From NCBI GenBank assembly GCA_965215825.1, contig CBDCEM010000003.1, forward strand, positions 3,720,001 to 3,784,000: a stretch of DNA of 64,000 bases, in the 5' to 3' direction. Shown here in pieces: positions 46,169-53,824 of this stretch. This stretch comes from JAWPMT01 sp965215825 (lineage in GTDB: Bacteria; Bacteroidota; Bacteroidia; Cytophagales; Cyclobacteriaceae). The notes under the pieces were generated by a model. That model was given only the letters and a program-made list of their open reading frames with translations, did no database searches and was not told where the DNA came from. The translations under genes were made by a program, and so were the position numbers. Position 1 is the stretch's first letter; every line of letters starts with the position of its first letter.

Positions 46169-47449
46169 GTGTTAAGAATCAGAATTCTGAAAACTCATCT
46201 CTGCATCGCTGCATTCTTTATTGCGTTTTGCGTGAATGCCTCTAGTCAATTGAAGGTTCAAGTTGATAGCGCTCTAACATTATTGAAGGCAGATCGTGCA
46301 AAATGTAAAAATTTCACAATTTCATTATTAGAAAAAAGTAAAACCGAAAACTACCAATTCGGGATAGTTAAATCGAATTTCATTCTAGGTTACATAGAAA
46401 AGAAAAATGGTGATTATGGAAAATCAGTCATATACTATTTAGAGGGCATTCGGCATGCTGAAAATGCAGACTATGAAGGTATAAGTCGCGACCTGATATA
46501 TCTTTTTCAAAATACTGGCAATATCTTTAAAAAGTTCGGGAATTACGATTTGGCTCAAAAATACTATTCCCAAGCAATGGCAATTGCGGCTGCAAATGAA
46601 GACTTTGAAAAATATACTTACTTGGTAATTCTGTCGGCAAAAGTTCTTAAGGAAGAAAAAAAATATGCCGAAGCTGTACGACTTTTAAAGAATACATTCT
46701 CCAATTTTAATTTTCTAAGTAAGGAAACTGTGGCTGATGTGTATAATCAATTAGGAGGCATTTATACCCAGGCTAAGGAAAAGTCACTTGCTTTTGAAAA
46801 TTATCAGAAGCTCATAAATTTTGCTGCAAAGGATTCCATTTTGAACATCAAATATTCTAGTCGTGCTTATCACAATCTAGGACATTTGCACTTTCAATTA
46901 GGAGAATACGAGAATGCAGTAAAATACTATAACAAGGCTGTAATATTAAAGGAGCTCTATCCAAGTTCTCCTGAATCTCTCTTTAGGACATACAAAGATC
47001 TGGCCGAATCATATGTCTTGTCTCGTAATTATGATTCAGCCGAAATTTATGTAAACAAGGCGGAAGTGCATTATAAGAAAGCCATCAATATCCCAAATTT
47101 CTACGAGTTATATAAATTTAAGAGTCAAATTAAGAGGGAAAACGGTGATTTAGAAGGCTATGCCATCAATCAAAGTTTGTATGCTACCAGTCTCGAGAAC
47201 TACCTCGCAGAACAACGTGAAATTGAAACCACTGACAAAAAATACAACCTCGACCTTATCACACAACGGTACTTCGCCCTGGTGGCCGAACAAGATCGTA
47301 ATCAGCAAATCCAATACTACTCTACTGTCGGAGGCTCTGTGCTCGTCTCATTGATCCTGTTGATCATCACTTTCTTCCAATACCGCAAGTATCGCCTCCG
47401 CAAGGACCTGGAAGCTTCTCTGAAGCCTTATATCAAGGACGCGCTGTAG
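46169..47449 (+). CDS. Periplasmic TPR protein with single C-terminal TM anchor
   Basis: 426 residues. A signal-like N-terminus (LKTHLCIAAFFIAFCVNASSQ) is followed by TPR helices through about residue 330 ('YQFGIVKSNFILGYIEKKNGDY', 'SRAYHNLGHLHFQLGEYENAVKYYNKA'), a long helix, one TM segment (about residues 393-412, 'LVSLILLIITFF') and a short basic tail of about 30 residues. Related Bacteroidota proteins continue into a kinase or HTH output domain; here none follows, so it may signal through a partner. The GTG start at 46169 lies 4 nt after a promoter-like box; a later start (CTG or ATT) is possible. The first 1000 nt are far more AT-rich than the last 250. Confidence 0.8.
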   Translation: MLRIRILKTHLCIAAFFIAFCVNASSQLKVQVDSALTLLKADRAKCKNFTISLLEKSKTENYQFGIVKSNFILGYIEKKNGDYGKSVIYYLEGIRHAENADYEGISRDLIYLFQNTGNIFKKFGNYDLAQKYYSQAMAIAAANEDFEKYTYLVILSAKVLKEEKKYAEAVRLLKNTFSNFNFLSKETVADVYNQLGGIYTQAKEKSLAFENYQKLINFAAKDSILNIKYSSRAYHNLGHLHFQLGEYENAVKYYNKAVILKELYPSSPESLFRTYKDLAESYVLSRNYDSAEIYVNKAEVHYKKAINIPNFYELYKFKSQIKRENGDLEGYAINQSLYATSLENYLAEQREIETTDKKYNLDLITQRYFALVAEQDRNQQIQYYSTVGGSVLVSLILLIITFFQYRKYRLRKDLEASLKPYIKDAL

Positions 47450-48061
47450 GCCTGAGCTCCCAATAATAGCAATCCTCTAAAGCGTTATTACTCTCCGTTT
47501 CATTATTAATAGTGGATCAAGCAGTATTTGTGGGGACCTGCTTAAATCGGTACAACTTCTAGGCTCTAACTACCTCGATGGAACAGTTTGGATTGTCTTG
47601 TTCTCATCCTCCCTTTCGATACGTTCGTTTGGCACAAATACTTTGACCTTTTTCCACGGTACGCCGCGCGGTGATGAAAAGGTCCACTCCGGCGATCCGG
47701 AAAAAATCTAGCGGTTCCTCGCCTGGACCCGATTCATTTTTCAACGCTTTTTGAACCAACAGAGCAGGAATAAAATAAACTCGCATCTTAGAGCTTCTAA
47801 ACTAAAGGTATGTTCAAAAGGCTCGAACAGAATTTTATTCTTTTCTGCTCTCATTGACCCAAAAAACTAAAATGAATCAGGGCCGCCACTAAATGCCAAC
47901 TTCGATAGATACAATCCCTCCACAGAAATTTTGCTTGATCCTAGATGTATCCTCTTACTTAGCGTGGTTCATGGTCGTGGAAAGCAATAATGATAAATTG
48001 ATTCTCCTATACTTGGGAATTAATCTGGCCAACAAAGTAGAAATTGAATAGGGTGAAGTGT
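47450..48061. other. Gene-poor gap
   Basis: No gene I can support. It contains a small AAGCAG/CTGCTT hairpin near 47519-47545 and a GC-richer patch at 47600-47720 where a 60-codon minus-strand frame without convincing features lies. No repeat or promoter stands out. Confidence 0.55.
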
Positions 48062-48547
48062 CTAAAGCTCCAGGTTGAGCTTTTCCCGCACGACTTTGAC
48101 CAGGCTGGCATTGCCTTCGTGAAGGTCCAAAATCTTGAGTTTTTGTTCTTCGTTTTCGCGAATCAAGTGGCTGACCAGCTCAGACATTTCCTGTACTTGT
48201 TCTATGGCCACTCCTTCTATTTTCAGCTCATCAAAAAGTTCGTACAGTCGGCGTTCAATGCTTACCTTAAGGTTCTTTACCGTAGATCTCTTGGACTTCA
48301 GTTCCTTCGCATCTTTGGCTTTACGGGTGTAATCAAGGATTTTTCCCTCTCCTCTAAGCAGCCACTCAGAGTTCACCTCATTGAAACGCAGTAAGATTTT
48401 ATTGAGCACATCGTAGCTTGGTTTGCTACGTCTTCCTCGGATGATGTTGTACACTACCGCCCCCCTTACACCTACTAATTCAGCGAAGGAATTGGGATTC
48501 TGATCTAGAACCTCAATTAGTTGATTGATGCGGTCATTTATGATCAT
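48062..48547 (-). CDS. HTH (XRE/phage-repressor type) transcriptional regulator
   Basis: 161 residues from the ATG at 48547 (MIINDRINQLIEVL); a promoter box 6 nt upstream overlaps the TTG that would begin a longer frame. Residues 1-66 are an XRE-like helix-turn-helix of the phage CI/Cro kind ('SFAELVGVRGAVVYNIIRGRRSKPSYDVLNKILL', ending 'VNSEWLLRGEGKI'). The rest is a basic region and a leucine-rich coiled coil ('VSHLIRENEEQKLKILDLHEG'), probably for dimerisation; no peptidase or sensor domain is present. The upstream region (48678-49512) holds repeated TATCAATTGATA-like sites, candidates for its operators. Confidence 0.87.
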   Translation of the reverse strand: MIINDRINQLIEVLDQNPNSFAELVGVRGAVVYNIIRGRRSKPSYDVLNKILLRFNEVNSEWLLRGEGKILDYTRKAKDAKELKSKRSTVKNLKVSIERRLYELFDELKIEGVAIEQVQEMSELVSHLIRENEEQKLKILDLHEGNASLVKVVREKLNLEL

Positions 48548-48553
48548 TCTGAT

Positions 48554-48561
48554 CAAAGATA
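48554..48561 (-). promoter_or_regulatory. -7 box TATCTTTG, 6 nt before the HTH regulator ATG
   Basis: Exact TAnnTTTG on the minus strand followed by 6 nt and the ATG at 48547. Confidence 0.65.
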
Positions 48562-48598
48562 CATTGATGTCGCAAAAAATGCAATAGCTAAAACAAAA

Positions 48599-48623
48599 GA
48601 AGGATTACGAAACGCAATCCTTC
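48599..48623 (-). terminator. Perfect 8-bp hairpin in the HTH leader region
   Basis: GAAGGATT (48599-48606) pairs with AATCCTTC (48616-48623). On the minus strand a T-rich stretch (TTTTGTTTT) follows, so it may terminate transcription arriving from 49500 before the HTH promoter. Confidence 0.55.
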
Positions 48624-48677
48624 CTCATTAAGAACCAGCTATGGAAAATAGATACTCACTATTTGTTCCAAAAATAA

Positions 48678-48689
48678 TATCAATTGATA
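48678..48689. promoter_or_regulatory. Candidate operator TATCAATTGATA (perfect palindrome)
   Basis: A 12-bp perfect palindrome repeated exactly at 49501-49512, with near copies at 48719 (TATCAATTGCTA) and 48941 (TATCAATTGAAT). Confidence 0.45.
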
Positions 48690-48718
48690 AAACTGCAAAC
48701 AAATTGAGAGCAATTTAT

Positions 48719-48730
48719 TATCAATTGCTA
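48719..48730. promoter_or_regulatory. Candidate operator TATCAATTGCTA
   Basis: One mismatch to TATCAATTGATA; 41 nt from the perfect site at 48678. Confidence 0.35.
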
Positions 48731-48802
48731 TAACCATTTCGTTATTGATGAGTTTGTGCGTTTCAGAAAGCGGTTGCTGATATCCGATACAGGTAAAAAG
48801 GA

Positions 48803-48829
48803 AGGGGGCCCCTTAATCAAAAGCCCCCT
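48803..48829. other. GC-rich 7-bp hairpin
   Basis: AGGGGGC (48803-48809) pairs with GCCCCCT (48823-48829) around 13 nt. No U-tract on either strand, so its purpose is unclear. Confidence 0.5.
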
Positions 48830-48940
48830 AAACGGGAGTAATATCCCATAGCTGATAAAGTATCTTCCTTACTAAATAACAATAAAACGACGGTTATTCA
48901 AAATATTATTTGACATAAATTAACTTAAACGAAATATTTA

Positions 48941-48952
48941 TATCAATTGAAT
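48941..48952. promoter_or_regulatory. Candidate operator TATCAATTGAAT
   Basis: Two mismatches to TATCAATTGATA. A second motif, TAATCATTTGCTATACC (48970-48986), follows it and recurs in part (TATCATTTGCTATAC) at 49471-49485. Confidence 0.3.
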
Positions 48953-49333
48953 AAAGATTCAATTAAGATTAATCATTTGCTATACCTGGATCTTCGAATC
49001 ATCCCAACCATGACCATATCAGCACACTTTTCGATCACTTTTTCACCGGCTGCAAAGAGTTGTTCCCGAAAAAGTGTTAATCAGATCTATCAAAGAGAAA
49101 GTAGAACAAATTCGTTAATCTCACTTTGCTGCCAAATTCTATTTGGTTTGGGTTGGCAGCGAAATTCTGGTTCTAATCTGCTCAAATGAATTAAGCATCA
49201 TCACCTTCCGTTAACTTCTTTAATTACAATTACGCCCCAGGTTTGCTGATTGACCCCAAATCTCCCCAAAAAGACTTGAATCCTCGACATTCCGGCAAAG
49301 TTGACTTGTGTTTGGCGGGAGAAACAAAAAAAA

Positions 49334-49358
49334 GAGGACTTCAAGAAATGAAGTCCTC
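49334..49358 (-). terminator. Terminator downstream of the quinone oxidoreductase gene
   Basis: GAGGACTTC (49334-49342) pairs perfectly with GAAGTCCTC (49350-49358). Read on the minus strand it is followed by TTTTTTTTGTTTC. It lies about 145 nt beyond the oxidoreductase stop. Confidence 0.75.
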
Positions 49359-49470
49359 CTAAACAACTAAAGGTCCCTAGCTGGCTTAACCATGTGACTA
49401 TACAAATATACACATCAACCATTAAGTTCCAAAATTTTATTTCAAAATATTGCAAAAAACCAAATAATAT

Positions 49471-49485
49471 TATCATTTGCTATAC
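49471..49485. promoter_or_regulatory. Repeated motif TATCATTTGCTATAC
   Basis: Shares ATCATTTGCTATAC with 48972-48985; 16 nt from the perfect TATCAATTGATA palindrome at 49501-49512. Confidence 0.3.
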
Positions 49486-49500
49486 TTTGATCGAAAATTA

Positions 49501-49512
49501 TATCAATTGATA
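49501..49512. promoter_or_regulatory. Candidate operator TATCAATTGATA (perfect), overlapping a gene end
   Basis: Exact copy of the site at 48678-48689. It lies over the stop codon of the oxidoreductase gene, so it would act toward the left or arise by chance. Confidence 0.35.
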
Positions 49513-50525
49513 TTATTCAGTTTTACGACAACTTTACCCGTACTCTCCCTCGATTCAATAAACTGATGGGCTTCGGCCATTTGGTCAAATTCAAATACTT
49601 TGCCTACATGGGGCTTTATATTGTGTTCGTTTATAAAACTCACCATTTCCTGATACGCTCCTTTTGCCACAGCTGGTAATTCCGTTAAATAGCCAATATG
49701 ACTTGCTGAAATACCATAACTCCCTTTTGCCATGTCCATGACGTTGGCTTTAGGTGCATCTTTCCAGGTCTTCCACCAGGTAAGTGGATTCCACTTCTTG
49801 AAACTAATACTCGCAAATCCTATGACTACCAGACGGCCAAACGGATTTAGCAAGGCGATACTTTTCTTAAAGACCTCTCCCCCCACTACTTCCAGTACGC
49901 AATCGATCCCTCCTTCTTTGGACTTGATGATTTCATGAAAATCTTCTGTAGCGTAATTGATTGCCACGTCAGCACCCAATTGTTTGATGAGTTCAAGCTT
50001 CGTCTGTCGACTTGCCGTTCCATATACTTTGCACCCCAGGGCCTTTGCAAGCTGTATGGCAGCCGTACCTACTCCACCAGCTGCCGCCTGCACCAAAACA
50101 GTTTCTCCGGCCGACAAGCGTGCTTGCTTTACCAGTCCTACCCAGGCAGTCATGAAGTTAACGACCAGGGCCGCATTTTCTTCAGGAGATACCTCGGGAT
50201 TTGCTTCAAAAACAAGGTGCTCCGCGACGCAGATGTATTCGGCATACGCGCCATACTGATTGCCAACGATCACTTTGGCACCCACTTTCACATCGGTGAC
50301 TTTCCTTCCAACTGCTACTACTTCGCCATAAGCTTCCATTCCAGGAACATACGGTCGTTTTGGTGCCCATCTGTATTGACCTCTTCTCGACAGAAGTTCG
50401 GCGTAATTGATTCCGATGGTCTCTACTTTAACCTTAACCTCCGTATCACCAGGATTAGGCTCAGGAACATCGTGAATTTTCAATGTCTCTGGTTTTCCGG
50501 ATCTGGTCAGCAGGTAGGCTTTCAT
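49503..50525 (-). CDS. Zinc-free MDR-family alcohol dehydrogenase / quinone oxidoreductase
   Basis: 340 residues from the ATG at 50525 (MKAYLLTRSG). The earlier ATG at 50591 would put the promoter box (50545-50552) inside the gene. It belongs to the medium-chain dehydrogenase/reductase superfamily: 'PEPNPGDTEVKVKVETIGINYAELLSRRG' and 'YVPGMEAYGEVVAVG' at the N-terminus, then the NAD(P) loop 'VLVQAAAGGVGTAAIQLAKALG' and 'GCKVYGTASRQTK'. The structural and catalytic zinc ligands are missing, as in quinone oxidoreductases and VAT-1-like proteins. It probably reduces quinones or enones with NADPH. It is divergent from the esterase-like gene. Confidence 0.9.
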   Translation of the reverse strand: MKAYLLTRSGKPETLKIHDVPEPNPGDTEVKVKVETIGINYAELLSRRGQYRWAPKRPYVPGMEAYGEVVAVGRKVTDVKVGAKVIVGNQYGAYAEYICVAEHLVFEANPEVSPEENAALVVNFMTAWVGLVKQARLSAGETVLVQAAAGGVGTAAIQLAKALGCKVYGTASRQTKLELIKQLGADVAINYATEDFHEIIKSKEGGIDCVLEVVGGEVFKKSIALLNPFGRLVVIGFASISFKKWNPLTWWKTWKDAPKANVMDMAKGSYGISASHIGYLTELPAVAKGAYQEMVSFINEHNIKPHVGKVFEFDQMAEAHQFIESRESTGKVVVKLNNIN

Positions 50526-50544
50526 AGGGCAGTTAAATTTTACC

Positions 50545-50552
50545 CAAAGATA
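50545..50552 (-). promoter_or_regulatory. -7 box TATCTTTG of the oxidoreductase gene
   Basis: Exact TAnnTTTG on the minus strand, 19 nt before the chosen ATG; it excludes the longer frame. Confidence 0.65.
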
Positions 50553-50605
50553 GTGTACAACTTCTCTCGGGGATGGCAGTAAAACGCACAACCTTTAACA
50601 AAGAT

Positions 50606-50613
50606 TATTTTTG
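50606..50613 (+). promoter_or_regulatory. -7 box TATTTTTG of the esterase-like gene
   Basis: Exact TAnnTTTG on the plus strand, facing away from the oxidoreductase promoter. The first ATG after it (50622, 8 nt) opens a 32-codon frame, not the esterase gene. Confidence 0.6.
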
Positions 50614-50621
50614 AAACAGGG

Positions 50622-50720
50622 ATGGCATCACCACGTAGAAGAGAAGAATACGACCGTTTAAGTTTAGTCCTATCAACTCAAAAACTCAATGAGCAAATTC
50701 CTAACCCTTTGCATGATTAG
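50622..50720 (+). CDS. Candidate 32-residue leader peptide
   Basis: An ATG 8 nt after the promoter box opens MASPRRREEYDRLSLVLST..., 32 codons, ending 32 nt inside the esterase-like gene (ATG at 50689) in another frame. Its Arg/Glu-rich start resembles no family I know. It may be a translated leader that controls the overlapping gene, or chance. Confidence 0.3.
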   Translation: MASPRRREEYDRLSLVLSTQKLNEQIPNPLHD

Positions 50721-51861
50721 CATGTTGTTGTCCGCTCGTGTTTATGGTCAAATCGTTGAAAATAAAGTGGGCTTTCGCCATGAGATCACCTCGCAGGCTT
50801 TAGAGGCCACTATGGAGGTACAGGTATACCTACCTCCCACCTATCAGGATTCAAATCAAAATTACCCGGTACTGTACCTCCTGGACGGCCAACGATTTTT
50901 TCTTTACGGCGCCAGTTTAGTTGCCACCTACCAGCAATATGATCTGACACCCGAATTTATTGTAGTCGGTATTACTACACCCTATCCCGCCCGATTCGCG
51001 TATTTCAGTCGTAGAAGTGATCAATTCATTGATTTCATGGAGGAAGAACTTCTACCATCAATTCAGGAAAACTACAGAGTGACGGAAGAAAGGATACTAT
51101 TTGGTTGGGAATATGCAGGGAGTCTCGCCTTCCAATTGCTCAATTCAGAAAAAACACCCTTTGATGGATATCTGCTGGCAAGTCCTTTTCCAATTATGAG
51201 TCAGGTGGAAGGCCTGGTGAATAAAAGCTTCCAGAAAACTTCCGTATACTTTACTGTCAGCCCTGATGAATATGCGGTAAATCATGGTGTGAACAAACTG
51301 GATTCAATATTGTCCTCGAACTCACCAGAGGGTTTGCAATGGACGTTTCAACCTTTATTGAATGAAGTACATCGGTCCACTCCATACCCCACACTCTTTC
51401 ATGGTATCAAGCAGTATTTCGAGTACTATCCGGAAATGCAGGTAGACAACCTGGAGAGATTTATTAAAAAGGGTGCAATAACCTATGCTCACAGTTACAA
51501 TCAAAAAAGAGCAGAGCAATATGGATTTCCAAAAGAACTTTCTCTCTGGACAAGGTTTACCATCCTCCGAAGTGCCATTCGAGCGGATGATTACGAGCGT
51601 TTCCAACAATTCTGTGAAGCACTTGAGCTCAATGAGTTCTACTCCCAACTTTCAGATGGTCGAATAGATGAAATAGCGGCTTACATGATTCAACATGATG
51701 ATTTCGAACAGGCCATCGATCTCTATAAGTTCCTATTGGAGAAGCACCCACAATCTGTGATTTTACTGAACAAAATCGGCAATGCTTATCAGGCTTTGGG
51801 CCAGGAAACCCAATCTGACATTTACCTGAAAAAGGCTGCAGTACTTTCCGAACAACAATAA
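50689..51861 (+). CDS. Esterase-D/feruloyl esterase-fold protein with TPR tail, nucleophile lost
   Basis: 390 residues with a signal peptide (1-20, ending RVYG). Residues about 25-255 follow the alpha/beta-hydrolase esterase (Fes/YbbA) pattern 'MEVQVYLPPTYQDSNQNYPVLYLLDG' and 'EFIVVGITTPYPARFAYF'. The nucleophile elbow, normally G-H-S-x-G-G, reads G-W-E-Y-A-G at 139-144, so Glu141 replaces the Ser. The C-terminal 80 residues are a TPR-like pair ('EQAIDLYKFLLEKHPQSVILLNKIGNAYQALG'). It is probably exported and likely a binding or scaffold protein rather than an esterase. Confidence 0.85.
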   Translation: MSKFLTLCMISMLLSARVYGQIVENKVGFRHEITSQALEATMEVQVYLPPTYQDSNQNYPVLYLLDGQRFFLYGASLVATYQQYDLTPEFIVVGITTPYPARFAYFSRRSDQFIDFMEEELLPSIQENYRVTEERILFGWEYAGSLAFQLLNSEKTPFDGYLLASPFPIMSQVEGLVNKSFQKTSVYFTVSPDEYAVNHGVNKLDSILSSNSPEGLQWTFQPLLNEVHRSTPYPTLFHGIKQYFEYYPEMQVDNLERFIKKGAITYAHSYNQKRAEQYGFPKELSLWTRFTILRSAIRADDYERFQQFCEALELNEFYSQLSDGRIDEIAAYMIQHDDFEQAIDLYKFLLEKHPQSVILLNKIGNAYQALGQETQSDIYLKKAAVLSEQQ

Positions 51862-52005
51862 CCTTCGTAGATATCACAAAACCAGTGTGCCAAAAGGGCT
51901 TCTCCACTACATCTTAGCTTTCTCAAATCAATTTTGATCATCAAATCATTTACAATTCAGTTGATTATTCTTCAATTTTGATTGCACTGGTAATCTTCTC
52001 CGGCA

Positions 52006-53769
52006 ATGTACCTAAAGTCCATTCTCCTTGGTTGCTTCCAAATTTGCGTACTGACAATCCTGTCTGGCCAGGTTGCTTTTGAGGACCGATCTCTGGTTTC
52101 AAGAATCAACAATTCCGGAGCCAATCATGGTGTTTCCTTTGGTGATTTCAACAACGATGGACTGGAAGATGTTTTCATTGCTGTTCGGGAAGAGGGCTTC
52201 ATAAATCGATTGTATAAGAATCGGGGGGATGGTTTTTTCGAGGAGGTCGGAATTTTCGCAGGTGTCAGCACCACTGAATCTTCTACCGCGGCTGTATGGG
52301 GTGACATCAATAATGACGGCCTTCTTGACCTATACGTTGGAAATTCCAATACACCAAACCGACTGTACCTGAACAAGGGAAACGAGACTTTTGAAGACAT
52401 CACCTCCTCCGCTCAAATCGGAGACACAGCCGACCCCAGGTCCGTACAGTTCGTTGATATTAACAATGATGGTTTTCTGGACATCTACCTGCACAACTAC
52501 AACTCCGAGAATGTGATGTACTTTAACAATCAGGACAATACCTTTCGGGATGCTACCATGGAAACCGGAGCGCTAAATACAGATCCGGCGATGGGAACGA
52601 TCTTTTTTGATATGGATAATGATGGCGACCTGGACCTCTATGTGGTGAATGATGGTGGTTCCAATGCCATGTTTGAAAACACGGGTGAAGGGTTTTTCGA
52701 AGATATCTCCGAAGCATCAGGATTAGATGTGTCCTGTTTCTGTATGGGGGTAGATTTTGGAGATTACAATCATGACGGCTTCTTTGATATCTACGTCTCA
52801 AACTATGGAAATAACTATTTCTTTGAAAACAATGGTGACGGTACATTTACTGATAAGGCCATAGAATATGAACTGGATGACTATGGGCTAGGCTGGGGAA
52901 CTTTCTGGTTTGATTACGACAATGACGGTTTTCAGGATCTTTACCTCGCCAACAACTTCTTCATTTCTTCAAGGCCTAATATCCTTTTCAAAAATAGCAA
53001 TGGACACGGCTTTGAGAACATCAGTGAAGGCTCCAATATTGAAAGTCCCTATTCTTCCTTTGGGAGTGCTGTAGCAGATGTAAACAATGATGGTTTACTG
53101 GATATCGCTGTTGCCAACTGGGGGCAGTTCTCTGGCAATCAACTCTTCATCAATCAACAGACTGAAAATAATGGAATCCAGGTAAAAGCCATTGGTACAA
53201 GAAGCAATTACTCAGCTATCGGAACAACAATTACCATCAGAACGGGCGACATGATCCAAAAAGATCAGGTAACCGCTGCTTCGGGATATGCTTCACAAAA
53301 CAGCCTAACACTTCATTTTGGTGTCGGAGAGGCAGAATTAATTGATGAACTATCCATTCGCTGGCCTTCAGGAGTTGAGGAAACCTATTTTGATCTACCT
53401 GTAAATAATCTATTTACGGCAACCGAAGAAGGAGGCATTGAAAGTAAGGCATTTGTGAATTCGGTCATATTAGATGCCGATTTGAAGGAACCTACCCTGA
53501 CGCAAAACTACCCCAACCCTTTTTCGACAAGTACAACAATTCCTATCAATGCATCCAGCGAACAAGACGTACTACTGGAAGTCTTTGCTTTTCATGGCAC
53601 AAAAATCCGGGTATTACTTGACGGACCAATGAATCCGCAACAACAAGGTGTGGATTGGGACGGTAGAGACGCAATGGGAAGGCCTGTCGAAAATGGTATC
53701 TATTTCTATAAGATCACCTATAAAGACGCTCATAAGGTTATCACCGGAAAAATGTTTGTGATTCGATAA
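52006..53769 (+). CDS. FG-GAP/CRTAC1-like protein with T9SS type A sorting domain
   Basis: 587 residues. A signal peptide (1-23) is followed by seven D-x-[DN]-x-D-G-x-x-D calcium motifs ('DFNNDGLED', 'DINNDGLLD', 'DINNDGFLD', 'DMDNDGDLD', 'DYNHDGFFD', 'DYDNDGFQD', 'DVNNDGLLD') of an integrin-like propeller (residues 40-385), an ASPIC/UnbV domain ('YASQNSLTLHFGVGEAELIDEL', about 395-470) and a C-terminal T9SS sorting domain (about 505-587, 'NYPNPFSTSTTIPI' to 'KMFVIR'). It should be secreted by the type IX system and bind calcium on the cell surface or outside. The function is not known. Confidence 0.93.
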   Translation: MYLKSILLGCFQICVLTILSGQVAFEDRSLVSRINNSGANHGVSFGDFNNDGLEDVFIAVREEGFINRLYKNRGDGFFEEVGIFAGVSTTESSTAAVWGDINNDGLLDLYVGNSNTPNRLYLNKGNETFEDITSSAQIGDTADPRSVQFVDINNDGFLDIYLHNYNSENVMYFNNQDNTFRDATMETGALNTDPAMGTIFFDMDNDGDLDLYVVNDGGSNAMFENTGEGFFEDISEASGLDVSCFCMGVDFGDYNHDGFFDIYVSNYGNNYFFENNGDGTFTDKAIEYELDDYGLGWGTFWFDYDNDGFQDLYLANNFFISSRPNILFKNSNGHGFENISEGSNIESPYSSFGSAVADVNNDGLLDIAVANWGQFSGNQLFINQQTENNGIQVKAIGTRSNYSAIGTTITIRTGDMIQKDQVTAASGYASQNSLTLHFGVGEAELIDELSIRWPSGVEETYFDLPVNNLFTATEEGGIESKAFVNSVILDADLKEPTLTQNYPNPFSTSTTIPINASSEQDVLLEVFAFHGTKIRVLLDGPMNPQQQGVDWDGRDAMGRPVENGIYFYKITYKDAHKVITGKMFVIR

Positions 53770-53824
53770 GGGCTAAACGCCGGGGAATAAAACGTCCTAT
53801 AATCATATCCGTATCTACCTTCCT

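Larger units (their letters stand above)
48548..49502. other. AT-rich regulatory region with repeated palindromes and hairpins
   Basis: About 950 nt without a supportable gene. It contains the HTH promoter (48554-48561), six TATCAATTG-type sites, and three hairpins (48599-48623, 48803-48829, 49334-49358). Two frames here (48947-49189 plus, 49201-49476 minus) lack family-like composition. A phage remnant or a small-RNA locus is possible. Confidence 0.55.

Noticed and set aside
47604..47786. 60-codon minus-strand frame in the gap after the TPR gene
   Set aside because: No promoter box, no family-like motif, GC-rich patch only; could be chance. Left as part of the gap.
48947..49189. 80-codon plus-strand frame in the HTH upstream gap
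   Set aside because: Starts at TTG inside an AT-rich operator-like region, odd composition, no homology-like pattern.
49201..49476. 91-codon minus-strand frame in the same gap
   Set aside because: Contains the terminator hairpin of the oxidoreductase gene and has no domain features.
45339..49502. Prophage or integrated element
   Set aside because: No integrase, att repeats, structural or lysis genes; only an HTH regulator of phage type and AT-rich DNA.
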